Shown here: positions 6,730 through 13,919 of the stretch, one piece after another | Layout of the letters: every line of letters starts with the position of its first letter | Numbering within the stretch: position 1 is the first letter of the stretch | Source of the DNA: SLSG01 sp041690235 | Lineage (GTDB): Bacteria > Bacteroidota > Bacteroidia > Bacteroidales > UBA7960 | Direction: 5' to 3' | Length of the DNA stretch: 13,919 nt | Assembly (NCBI GenBank): GCA_041690235.1 | Contig: JAWLHS010000041.1 | Span: forward strand, 1 to 13,919 | Notes under the pieces: model-generated | Seen by the model: the letters and a program-made list of their open reading frames with translations, nothing else | Told to the model about the DNA's origin: nothing | Databases searched by the model: none | Position numbers and translations under genes: made by a program

Positions 6730-6747
6730 ATTCATTCCAAGGCCAAT

Positions 6748-6768
6748 AATTGTTACCCTTTAACAATT
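6748..6768. promoter_or_regulatory. Perfect 8-bp inverted repeat between enhancer and promoter
   Basis: AATTGTTA (6748-6755) and TAACAATT (6761-6768) are perfect arms around CCCTT. It resembles the neighbouring sites in shape (TGT...ACA) but has different half-site spacing and no T-run centre. It could be a weaker third site for the same regulator, a site for a second protein, or a DNA-bending site. No T tail follows on either strand, so I do not call it a terminator. Confidence 0.4.
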
Positions 6769-6792
6769 TGATTAGCAAGGTTTTTATATATT

Positions 6793-6808
6793 TGGCAAAG
6801 GCTTTGCT
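6793..6808 (+). promoter_or_regulatory. Sigma54 (-24/-12) promoter of the permease gene
   Basis: TGGCAAAGGCTTTGCT matches TGGCACG-N4-TTGCW at 10 of 12 defined positions, with the invariant GG (6794-6795) and GC (6806-6807) separated by exactly 10 bp. The start of transcription would be near 6819, giving a leader of about 9 nt before the ATG at 6828. The adjacent divergent gene encodes a sigma54 activator, and paired upstream sites are present, which makes a chance match much less likely. Confidence 0.75.
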
Positions 6809-6827
6809 TTATTGGTAGAAAAAACCC

Positions 6828-9212
6828 ATGCTCAGAAATTACCTGAAAATCGCCTGGCGCAATATCACCCGCCAGAAATGGGCCAGCCTCATCAATATTT
6901 TCGGTTTGGCCATCGGCATGACAGCTTCCATCCTGCTGTACATTTACATCTCGTACGAAACCAGTTTTGACCGGTTTCACGAAAACGCAGACCAGGTCTA
7001 CCGCATCACCACCCATTACGAAGGCAGGCAGTCCAGCAAGTTGCCCCGGACATTTCACCAAATGGGAGAGCTGGCCAAAGACCAGTCCCCCCTGGTCAAA
7101 GCGTTTTGCCGTGTCAAGAACGAGAGCAGCACGATTTCTTTCGGGGAGGACGAGTTCGGCTGTACAACCCTGATGACCGACCCCAGTTTTGTGGATTTTT
7201 TCACCTTCCCTTCTGAAAGGGGTGATGTGGTGACGGCCCTATCCGACCCCTCAACGATCGTTTTGAGCAGCCGGATGGCTGAACGGATCTTCGGGGAGAC
7301 CGACCCCATCAACCAGGTCATTCAGATCTCCAAAACATGCTATGACGATGAACTCGGAAGGTGGACGAGCCGGAGGGATCCGGTCAGGGTCGGGGCGATA
7401 CTGGCCCCCATGCCCAGCAACACGCATCTGCGATTTGATGCTTTGCTCTCCTTCGAAGCATATGACCCGCAATGGCTGGAAACCTTTTCGAATGATGTGT
7501 TTGTTTTTCTTCAAATTGAGGGGAAGGATCCGGACCTGAAAAGCATTACCGATCTGACCGAGGCGTTTTTTGAAGAATTAAGGGCGCATTGGATGCAAAT
7601 AACCCAAGAACTGCAGCCCCTGAAAGACATTCACTTCGGTCCGTCTTTCGGTTACGATATCGGCGCCAGGGGCAACCGCCAGCTGATTATCGTATTTATC
7701 ATCGTGGCCGCATTGATTATCACGATTGCAGTGATCAACTTCATCAACCTGGTTACGGCCCGCTCAGAAAAGCGGGCGGTTGAGGCAAGCATCCGTAAGG
7801 TCTCGGGGGCAGGCCGCCGGGATATCATGGGGCAGTTTCTGGGCGAATCGGTGCTTATGAGTCTCCTGGCTTTTTTTGCAGCCATGGTGCTGGTAGAAAT
7901 ATTCCTTTCCCCCTTCGCGGAATTACTCAACCGCAGTCTCAGCCTGAGCCGCATGGAGAGCCTGAAGCTGTTTTTGTCATTGTCCGGACTGGTGGTTCTC
8001 ATCGGATTGGCCTCAGGCCTTGGGCCTGCCTGGATGTTCTCACGCTTCCAGCCCGCAGAGATCATGAGGGGTCAGTTCAGGGGCGGCAACCGCAACCCCT
8101 TGCTACGCATCATTCTGGTCGTAATACAATTTGCCATTTCGGTGGTTTTGATCATCTCGATCATCACCTTCAACCGCCAGGTGAACCATATGAAAAACGC
8201 CAGCCTGGGCTTTGACTCCGAAAATGCATTCGTTTTCTGGGGCCTGACCCCCTCCCTGGTCAGCGGCTATGAAGCCCTCAGGGCAGAATTACTGCAAAAC
8301 CCACAAGTATTGCAGGTAGGCAGCGGGCAATCAGCGCCGGGATACCAGGGCAGCGGGCAAATCATTCGCCCATCTGAGGCCCCCGAAGGAGAAGACATTA
8401 CCATCTCGGAATATCGTGTAAGGGAAGGGGCCAGGGAAACCTTCGGCTATGAGCTGGTGGCTGGTCGCTGGTTCGACTTTTCCCGGCAAACCGATCTGGC
8501 CAACTTCATTGTCAACGAGTCAGCCGTCAAAGCCATGGGTCTAACCAATCCCATCGGCACAGAGGTGATCATGTGGCAAAGAAAAGGAGAGATCATCGGG
8601 GTCACCCGTGATTTCCACTTCGGCTCGCTGAGAAACGAGATCGGGCCATTGGTTTTCACCGCTTACTCCCCCGCCTTTTACAACATTTCACTGAAAATTT
8701 CTCCTGAAAACCGGGAGGAGACCCTGGATTATGTGAAAGAGGTGTTTCATGGCTTTGATTCCAATTATCCATTTACCCCCAGTTACCTCGGCGAAAGATT
8801 CAGGGAATTCTACCGGCAGGAAGAGCAAAACAACACCATCCTGAACATCGCCTCCCTCCTGGCGGTCCTTATTGCCATGCTGGGCCTTCTCGGGCTTTCG
8901 TCCTATATTGTCATGTCCCGTAAAAAGGAGATCGGCATCCGAAAGATACACGGTGCATCAGGCCTTCAAATCATAGTGGTCCTGTTCAGGGACATTGGCC
9001 GGTGGGTCCTGCTGGCCAACCTCATTGCCTGGCCGGTTGCATGGCTGGCCATGGAACAATGGCTCGGAACATACCCTTACAGGATCAATATTTCGGTTTG
9101 GTTCCTTGTTCTTGCCGGATTGTTAACCATGTTCGTTGCCGGACTGACCATTTCGGGGCAAACCCTGAGGGCGGCCAGAACCAATCCGGTGGATGCGCTT
9201 AAGGCCGGGTAG
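6828..9212 (+). CDS. ABC transporter permease, FtsX/MacB type
   Basis: A 794-residue inner-membrane protein with two MacB-like periplasmic domains and two FtsX-type membrane modules, the layout common in Bacteroidota. The start MLRNYLKIAWRNITRQK followed by a first membrane helix (about 21-43) is characteristic. A periplasmic domain (about 45-280) precedes helices at about 285-310, 342-362 and 378-404, then a helix at about 426-447, a second periplasmic domain, and a C-terminal FtsX module with three helices (about 670-787), including RKKEIGIRKIHGASG and ending in NPVDALKAG. Such permeases work with a cytoplasmic ATPase, often as mechanotransmitters or exporters of peptides or lipoproteins, but no ATPase gene is adjacent. 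The substrate is unknown. The gene has its own sigma54 promoter, and its last 14 bp overlap the convergent protease gene. Confidence 0.88.
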   Translation: MLRNYLKIAWRNITRQKWASLINIFGLAIGMTASILLYIYISYETSFDRFHENADQVYRITTHYEGRQSSKLPRTFHQMGELAKDQSPLVKAFCRVKNESSTISFGEDEFGCTTLMTDPSFVDFFTFPSERGDVVTALSDPSTIVLSSRMAERIFGETDPINQVIQISKTCYDDELGRWTSRRDPVRVGAILAPMPSNTHLRFDALLSFEAYDPQWLETFSNDVFVFLQIEGKDPDLKSITDLTEAFFEELRAHWMQITQELQPLKDIHFGPSFGYDIGARGNRQLIIVFIIVAALIITIAVINFINLVTARSEKRAVEASIRKVSGAGRRDIMGQFLGESVLMSLLAFFAAMVLVEIFLSPFAELLNRSLSLSRMESLKLFLSLSGLVVLIGLASGLGPAWMFSRFQPAEIMRGQFRGGNRNPLLRIILVVIQFAISVVLIISIITFNRQVNHMKNASLGFDSENAFVFWGLTPSLVSGYEALRAELLQNPQVLQVGSGQSAPGYQGSGQIIRPSEAPEGEDITISEYRVREGARETFGYELVAGRWFDFSRQTDLANFIVNESAVKAMGLTNPIGTEVIMWQRKGEIIGVTRDFHFGSLRNEIGPLVFTAYSPAFYNISLKISPENREETLDYVKEVFHGFDSNYPFTPSYLGERFREFYRQEEQNNTILNIASLLAVLIAMLGLLGLSSYIVMSRKKEIGIRKIHGASGLQIIVVLFRDIGRWVLLANLIAWPVAWLAMEQWLGTYPYRINISVWFLVLAGLLTMFVAGLTISGQTLRAARTNPVDALKAG

Positions 9213-11037
9213 GGTGGCCAATCATGATTTTTTCAACCCGGATGTTTGCCCCGTTCGAGATTTTCAGGAAGTATATGCCGGGCGTCAGCCCCTTAAAGTC
9301 GACACGAACCTGAAAGAGGTCACCACCCTGGGCCTGTTCCCGCTGAACCATCAATTGCTGTCCGGCAACATCAAACAGCTCAATTACCACACCACCCTCC
9401 AGTCCGACGGCCTCAAGATGAATGACCGAAGTGGCCGGATTGGGGAAAACCCTGAAGAGATCCTGAAGCGGCTCATCCCCGGTCCTTGAAAACTCAAAAC
9501 CCGCTGTTGCGGTCATATCCCCGTTCACGATCACCGACACCTCATCCTCATAATAGGTTTGTCCGTCGATATCCCAATGGGTAAAAGACCACCTCGCCCC
9601 GCCCTGTGCCGACAGGGAAAACGCCCTGCCATTTTCGACATAATAGTCGCCCGGCGGGGGAAAGGTATACCCGGGATCGCTGACGCCCACAGTGACGGTC
9701 CAGAATGGCCGGTGCCCGTCAATGGCCTGCAGATCCATACCCCGTGGGTCCAGCCAGTACCTCAGGGCGGTACTTTCCGTTCCCCCTCCTGTCCACGACA
9801 CCCCAAACCGCGAATACCAGTCAGGCAGCGTATTGCCGCATGCCGCATAGCCACCGTGCAACTGCCCGATGATTCTGCCCCGGGCGTCAAACAAAGGAGA
9901 TCCCGAGGAGCCCGGCTCCGTGGTAGTTCCCCCGCTCCACACAACCCGCCAGTAATTGGTTCCCGAACCCGGACTACCCAGGTAGGCTGAGGCCTGAGCA
10001 CCATCAAGGGCATAGCTGAACTTCTTGATGTCTCCCCTTGGGTGGTGTATGCTGACGATTGTTTCATTGAGCTCCGACTCCAGGGTACGGTTCCAGCCGG
10101 CAAAATGGGGCCCGTACTCGGTGGGAACATCCTGGTTCAATTCAACCAGCCAAACATCGGCCGGGGAATACCGGGCCCTCGTAACGGCACCGCTCATGGC
10201 ATCATGTGGCGGGGGAACAGAAGGGTTTTCGCATGTTTCACTCTGGTAGTTGAACCAGACCACCATACTGCCGGGATTAAAAAAGCAATGACTGGCCGTT
10301 AGCATAAAGGGCCGGCCGTCACGTTCGGTATTATTGATCATTGCACCGGAACAAATGGAGTTGCTGCCAACCAGCACCAGCACCACTGCATCAACAGGAT
10401 CCGCCCAGCCTTCTGCTTCCGGACAGGCCACATTGATGTTGCAGGCACCCGAACGTCCAAAGATTTTGTCGTACTGAAGGGGACTGCGGTAGCCGTGGGT
10501 GAGGGTTTGCAGGTTCAGTTCCCCGGGAAAGGCCACCCCGGCCGGTTCAAAGTACTCAACGACAACCGCTTCGCCCGGCACAAGTGTCGTTGCAAAATAT
10601 AAATCTTCCTGGTTGTTGTAATCAGTAAACGCACCCAGCACAACCGAGCGGTCGGGCGAGTAAACGTATAATTCGGCATCCGGGGGGAGGCGGTAATGAT
10701 CAAAAGTCAGGTTGATGCTCAGGGCGCCGGGCGATTGCATGCCGAGTCGCCACAGGCGGCCCCCGTTTTCAAGCTCAATCCAGGAACCCGCATTGTCTGG
10801 ATTGAACCCCAGCGGAACATTTTCACCGAATCGCCAGGGAATATCCGCAATGGTGTCGAATACCTGGTCTTCCAACAGCATTCTGGATACATCCACGCGG
10901 GGCATTTGTTCAAAAACCAGGGGTGGCATTTCAAGGGAATCAGAAAAGCTGGGGGGTGTTCCCGGTTTGCCAACCTGCGACAGCACCAGCAAGGGGGCAA
11001 ACGCCAGCATAGTCAGCAAAAAGAATTTTTTCAACAT
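9199..11037 (-). CDS. Secreted Lys-C-like serine protease with T9SS sorting domain
   Basis: A 612-residue secreted protease. The signal peptide (MLKKFFLLTMLAFAPLLVLSQ) fixes the start at 11037; an in-frame ATG at 11127 would bury it behind 30 residues. A propeptide-like region (about 22-193) precedes an S1 trypsin-fold domain with the triad His250 (LTASHC), Asp294 (ADVWLVEL) and Ser378 (PGSSGSPLFD). Cysteines 199, 205, 229, 251, 269 and 400 follow the disulfide pattern I recall for Achromobacter lysyl endopeptidase, and GQLHGG with Asp406 fits its lysine-specific pocket. A short InlB-repeat-like segment (about 466-516) and a C-terminal sorting domain (about 526-606, VFPNPATSVIHLEA to GIYFLKISNG) follow. 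T9SS would export it across the outer membrane. Cleavage after lysine is inferred. The stop overlaps the convergent permease gene. Confidence 0.88.
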   Translation of the reverse strand: MLKKFFLLTMLAFAPLLVLSQVGKPGTPPSFSDSLEMPPLVFEQMPRVDVSRMLLEDQVFDTIADIPWRFGENVPLGFNPDNAGSWIELENGGRLWRLGMQSPGALSINLTFDHYRLPPDAELYVYSPDRSVVLGAFTDYNNQEDLYFATTLVPGEAVVVEYFEPAGVAFPGELNLQTLTHGYRSPLQYDKIFGRSGACNINVACPEAEGWADPVDAVVLVLVGSNSICSGAMINNTERDGRPFMLTASHCFFNPGSMVVWFNYQSETCENPSVPPPHDAMSGAVTRARYSPADVWLVELNQDVPTEYGPHFAGWNRTLESELNETIVSIHHPRGDIKKFSYALDGAQASAYLGSPGSGTNYWRVVWSGGTTTEPGSSGSPLFDARGRIIGQLHGGYAACGNTLPDWYSRFGVSWTGGGTESTALRYWLDPRGMDLQAIDGHRPFWTVTVGVSDPGYTFPPPGDYYVENGRAFSLSAQGGARWSFTHWDIDGQTYYEDEVSVIVNGDMTATAGFEFSRTGDEPLQDLFRVFPNPATSVIHLEAVGLEGGVVIELFDVAGQQLMVQREQAQGGDLFQVRVDFKGLTPGIYFLKISNGANIRVEKIMIGHPTRP

Positions 11038-11143
11038 GAAACCAGTCATATTATGGTGTGCACTCCATCGGGCCGGGCCACCGGACAAGAAAAAAAAATG
11101 CACCTTCACATCCCAATCGTGCACCAACCAGTGTGGAGAAACG

Positions 11144-11151
11144 CAAAATTA
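11144..11151 (-). promoter_or_regulatory. Possible -7 element for the protease gene
   Basis: The minus strand reads TAATTTTG, a full match to TAnnTTTG. The expected -33 region is poor, so support is limited. Transcription would start near 11138, giving a leader of about 100 nt to the ATG at 11037. This leader carries a run of nine A (11090-11098 on the plus strand) and the in-frame upstream ATG. Confidence 0.3.
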
Positions 11152-11158
11152 CTAGAAA

Positions 11159-11189
11159 TTGGTCAAAAACCCATTTATTCGTAACTTTA
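11159..11189 (+). promoter_or_regulatory. Bacteroidota-type promoter for the sugar dehydrogenase gene
   Basis: TTGG (11159-11162) and TAACTTTA (11182-11189) sit 19 bp apart, near matches to the -33 TTTG and -7 TAnnTTTG elements. Transcription would begin near 11195, inside the 17-bp palindrome that follows, leaving about 40 nt of leader before the ATG at 11234. Confidence 0.45.
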
Positions 11190-11190
11190 T

Positions 11191-11207
11191 GGATTCAGAC
11201 TGAATCC
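11191..11207. promoter_or_regulatory. Perfect 17-bp palindrome at the predicted start of transcription
   Basis: GGATTCAG-A-CTGAATCC is a perfect dyad with 8-bp arms around a single base. A 1-nt loop cannot fold as an RNA hairpin without opening, so a DNA-binding dimer site is more likely. Its position just after the -7 element of the dehydrogenase promoter suits a repressor. A smaller dyad, CCCA-T-TGGG, follows at 11206-11214. No regulator gene is adjacent, so the binding protein is unknown. Confidence 0.5.
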
Positions 11208-11233
11208 CATTGGGAAATCTAAACCAATCCATT

Positions 11234-12352
11234 ATGCAAAAAACAAGCTTTTTCGCAGCCCTCATCCTGATGCTTTCCTGCGCAGGAACCAACGAAACAT
11301 ATACGGGCGAAGTGATCTCCACCGAAGCGCTGGAGTTTAGCATTGACACACTGGCAACCGGCCTTGACAATCCCTGGGGTATGGCATTCTTACCCGACGG
11401 GCGCATTCTGATCGCTGAGCGGGCCGGACAACTGCGCATTTTTGAAGACGGGACCCTGCTTCCTGAACCAGTCAGAGGGATCCCCGAGATATGGGCTCAC
11501 GGGCAGGGCGGCTTGCTGGATGTAGTCCTCCACCCCGACTACGACCAAAACAAATGGATATACCTGGCCTATGCCGCGGGCAGCGATGGGCGCGGCAATA
11601 CAGCTTTCGCCCGGGGAAAGCTCACCGGCGACCAGTTCACCGACCTGGAAGTCTTGTTTCACGGACAACCCCATACCACCCGCCCACACCATTTCGGCAC
11701 CAGGCTGGTTTTTGACCGGGAGGGTTATCTTTTTTTCACCATCGGAGACCGCGGAGAACAAAACAATGCCCAGCTTTTAACCAACCACAACGGCACAGTG
11801 ATGCGCTTTAACGATGATGGAAGCGTTCCACCCGACAATCCTTTTGTCGGGGAACCCGAAGCCATGCCGCAGATCTGGTCATACGGCCACCGAAACATAC
11901 AGGGAATGGCCCTGCATCCGCAAACCGGGGAACTATGGGCCCATGAGCACGGCGCCCAGGGGGGAGACGAAATCAATCTGATCATCAAGGGGGAAAACTA
12001 TGGCTGGCCCAGGGTCACCCATGGCATCAACTACGACGGTTCAATCATTACCCCCGACACCACCCTGCCGGGGATGAGGGATCCCATCCTGCACTGGACC
12101 CCCTCCATTGCGCCCTGCGGGCTCGCGTTTGTTGAGAGCGAACGGTATCCAGGATGGAAGCACAACATGCTGGCCGGAGCGCTGGCCGGGCAACACATCC
12201 ATCGGGTTGTATTCGAAGGAAACAAGGTTGTGCATACCGAAAAGATCCTCCAGGATTTTGCCAGATTCAGGGACATACGGGAAGGGCCCGACGGCTACAT
12301 TTACGTCCTCACCGAAGGGCCCGGATTGTTCTTCCGGATCATTCCCAGATAA
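11234..12352 (+). CDS. PQQ-dependent sugar dehydrogenase-like lipoprotein
   Basis: A 372-residue six-bladed beta-propeller of the glucose/sorbosone dehydrogenase family, related to soluble aldose sugar dehydrogenases such as E. coli YliI. Members oxidise the C1 of aldoses with pyrroloquinoline quinone and Ca2+. The start ATG 11234 gives a short lipoprotein signal with lipobox LMLSC (Cys16), so it should be lipid-anchored. Family signatures include GLDNPWGMAFLPDGRILIAER (in two pieces around residues 43-63), HGQGGLLDVVLHPDY with the probable catalytic-base His89, SYGHRNIQGMALHP (Arg220), and WAHEHGAQGGDEINLI with GENYGWP. An ATG at 11210 is in frame but would spoil the signal peptide. No pqq synthesis genes are in view, and some Bacteroidota homologues may act without PQQ, so the substrate and cofactor remain inferences. 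A terminator follows. Confidence 0.87.
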   Translation: MQKTSFFAALILMLSCAGTNETYTGEVISTEALEFSIDTLATGLDNPWGMAFLPDGRILIAERAGQLRIFEDGTLLPEPVRGIPEIWAHGQGGLLDVVLHPDYDQNKWIYLAYAAGSDGRGNTAFARGKLTGDQFTDLEVLFHGQPHTTRPHHFGTRLVFDREGYLFFTIGDRGEQNNAQLLTNHNGTVMRFNDDGSVPPDNPFVGEPEAMPQIWSYGHRNIQGMALHPQTGELWAHEHGAQGGDEINLIIKGENYGWPRVTHGINYDGSIITPDTTLPGMRDPILHWTPSIAPCGLAFVESERYPGWKHNMLAGALAGQHIHRVVFEGNKVVHTEKILQDFARFRDIREGPDGYIYVLTEGPGLFFRIIPR

Positions 12353-12386
12353 ATTCCTGAACGCATCCCCGACTTCTTAAGCTTAC

Positions 12387-12421
12387 AGGATGGCATGTGG
12401 GATCGCATGCCATCCTTTCTT
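12387..12421 (+). terminator. Intrinsic terminator after the sugar dehydrogenase gene
   Basis: AGGATGGCATG (12387-12397) and CATGCCATCCT (12406-12416) are perfect 11-bp arms with an 8-nt loop, followed by a short T-rich tail (TTTCTT). It lies 35 bp after the stop codon. The stem is strong and the tail moderate. The stretch from here to about 12590 shows no gene or other structure I can support. Confidence 0.75.
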
Positions 12422-12593
12422 CGAATGGCCTGGCCGTCGCACAAGTCTATTACCGGCTGGAATCAATACCCACTGCAGTCCGGACAGCAACAGCTGCAAC
12501 AAAAAGCCCGGGTCTCTGACGCCCTGGCCTTCCCCTGTGAAATGCCCGCTTCATTTTACCCTGGTAATTCAGCAGATTCTCCCGAATTTTTTA

Positions 12594-12601
12594 TACTTTT
12601 G
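12594..12601 (+). promoter_or_regulatory. Probable -7 element for ileS
   Basis: TACTTTTG is a full TAnnTTTG match in an AT-rich patch, identical in sequence to the -7 element proposed for the receptor gene. No clear -33 TTTG lies at the usual spacing. Transcription would start near 12607, leaving about 30-45 nt of leader, too short for a T-box riboswitch, and none of its motifs are visible. Confidence 0.4.
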
Positions 12602-12650
12602 CGCCTTTGAATCAAGTCAGTCCCCTGAAAAACAAATGCATCACGCGTCC

Positions 12651-13919
12651 ATGGCCAAATACACCGAATATAAAAAACTTGACCTTTCCCGCATCGGAAA
12701 GGAGGTTAAAACATTCTGGGAGGAAAACAAGGTTTTTGAAAAAAGCCTCGACCTTCGCCAGGGCCAAACCCCCTGGGTGTTTTACGAAGGGCCTCCCTCG
12801 GCCAATGGCCTCCCTGGCATCCACCACGTGATGGCACGCGCCATCAAGGACATATTCTGCCGCTACCGCACCCAAAAAGGATACCTGGTAAACAGAAAGG
12901 CCGGATGGGACACCCACGGTCTTCCCGTTGAGATCGGTGTGGAGAAAATGCTGGGCATCACCAAGGAAGACATCGGGGAAAAGATCTCCATTGAGGAATA
13001 CAACCAGGCCTGCCGCAAGGACGTGATGAAATACAAGGACACCTGGGACGACCTCACCCTAAGGATGGGGTACTGGGTGGATCTAAGCAACCCATACATC
13101 ACCTTCGACAACAAGTACATTGAAACCGTCTGGCATTTACTATACAGACTTTATGAAAAGGGCCTGCTCTACAAGGGTTACTCCATTCAGCCCTATTCCC
13201 CGGCGGCAGGCACCGGACTAAGCACCCATGAACTGAACCAGCCCGGCTGCTACCGCAACGTCAAAGACAATGCCATGACCGCCCAGTTCAAGGTGGTTCG
13301 CAACGAAAAGTCTTCGTTTCTTTTTAATGATGACTCTCCGGAAGTGTTTTTGCTGGCATGGACCACCACACCCTGGACCCTCCCGAGCAATACGGGATTG
13401 GCCGTCGGAAAGAACATCGACTATGTGAAGGTCAGGACTTTTAATCAGTACACCTTTCAGCCGGTCGACGTAATCCTGGCCAAAGAGCTGATGGACAGCT
13501 TCTTTAATCCCAAACATGCGGAGTTGGCCCTGGAGGACTACAGTCCGGGCGACAAGCAGATTCCATTCAGGCTGCTGGGCGCAGTGAAGGGGAAGGTACT
13601 CGAGAACATTCGCTTTGAACAGCTGCTTCCCTATGTTCAACCGGAGGATGGCGACCCATTCCGGGTGGTGCTGGGCGATTTTGTCACCACAGAAGAAGGT
13701 ACCGGCATCGTACATATCGCGCCAAGTTTTGGAGCAGACGACTTCAAGGTTGGCAAGCAATACGGCCTGGGGGCACTGACCATGGTCGACAAGCAGGGAA
13801 AGTTCGTGGAACAGATGGGCGAATTTGCCGGCCGCTACGTAAAGCCCGACTATATTCCGGCCGACGGTCCGGCAGAAGAACGTCCCACCGATGTCGACAT
13901 CATCATCAAACTAAAGAAC
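12651..13919 (+). CDS. ileS: Isoleucyl-tRNA synthetase, N-terminal 423 residues (runs off the window)
   Basis: Class I aminoacyl-tRNA synthetase that charges tRNA-Ile in the cytoplasm. The first 423 codons of a protein usually about 1,100-1,200 residues long in this lineage are present. EGPPSANGLPGIHH (46-59) carries the HIGH-equivalent motif as GIHH, the form I associate with the Bacteroidota and eukaryote-like IleRS type, followed by GWDTHGLPVEIGVEK. The CP1 editing domain is under way, with AWTTTPWTLPSNTGLAVG and TTEEGTGIVHIAPSFGADDF. The KMSKS region lies beyond the right edge. I chose ATG 12651 (MAKYTEYKKLDL); an in-frame ATG at 12636 would add MHHAS. The frame is intact to the last base. 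Confidence 0.95.
   Translation, partial: MAKYTEYKKLDLSRIGKEVKTFWEENKVFEKSLDLRQGQTPWVFYEGPPSANGLPGIHHVMARAIKDIFCRYRTQKGYLVNRKAGWDTHGLPVEIGVEKMLGITKEDIGEKISIEEYNQACRKDVMKYKDTWDDLTLRMGYWVDLSNPYITFDNKYIETVWHLLYRLYEKGLLYKGYSIQPYSPAAGTGLSTHELNQPGCYRNVKDNAMTAQFKVVRNEKSSFLFNDDSPEVFLLAWTTTPWTLPSNTGLAVGKNIDYVKVRTFNQYTFQPVDVILAKELMDSFFNPKHAELALEDYSPGDKQIPFRLLGAVKGKVLENIRFEQLLPYVQPEDGDPFRVVLGDFVTTEEGTGIVHIAPSFGADDFKVGKQYGLGALTMVDKQGKFVEQMGEFAGRYVKPDYIPADGPAEERPTDVDIIIKLKN

Noticed and set aside
11038..11127. A longer protease starting at 11127
   Set aside because: It would place about 30 residues ahead of a clear signal peptide, which would interfere with export.
12395..12610. A 71-codon plus-strand open frame downstream of the sugar dehydrogenase
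   Set aside because: It starts inside the terminator hairpin, shows no recognisable domain, signal peptide or promoter, and runs across the ileS promoter region.

Overview
The window reads as chromosomal DNA of a Bacteroidota bacterium, probably Bacteroidales-like and of moderately high GC. The evidence is a TonB receptor with an N-terminal carboxypeptidase-regulatory-like domain, a secreted protease ending in a type IX secretion (T9SS) sorting domain, promoters of the Bacteroidota TAnnTTTG type, an IleRS with the GIHH variant of the HIGH motif, and little sign of Shine-Dalgarno sequences. I cannot name genus or family.

Layout. 1-130: an inverted array of a structured palindromic repeat that runs off the left edge. 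131-350: no gene, but a probable promoter with dyads. 351-2849 (+): a FecA-like TonB-dependent receptor. 2856-3094: two more copies of the repeat as a 131-bp tandem duplication between convergent genes. 3109-6672 (-): a likely operon of sigma54-dependent response regulator, then histidine kinase, then a TrmJ-type tRNA methyltransferase. 6673-6827: a compact divergent control region with two near-identical dyad sites 22 bp apart, a third dyad and a good -24/-12 (sigma54) promoter. 6828-9212 (+): an FtsX/MacB-type ABC permease. 9199-11037 (-): a Lys-C-like (S1) protease with T9SS signal, overlapping the permease gene tail-to-tail by 14 bp. 11038-11233: a divergent promoter region with a perfect 17-bp palindrome. 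11234-12352 (+): a PQQ-type sugar dehydrogenase lipoprotein, followed by an intrinsic terminator. 12651 to the right edge (+): the 5' part of ileS.

How the parts work together. The most coherent unit is 3897-9212. A membrane histidine kinase should phosphorylate the NtrC-type regulator, which would bind the tandem sites at 6689-6729 and activate sigma54 RNA polymerase at 6793-6808 to express the permease. The same sites lie just upstream of the regulator's own gene, so autoregulation is likely. The receptor, protease and sugar dehydrogenase are cell-envelope or secreted functions that look independently controlled. The least explained element is the repeat family. Its outer stem keeps pairing while its bases change, its inner stem is invariant with variable loops, and copies lie on both sides of the receptor gene in opposite orientation.
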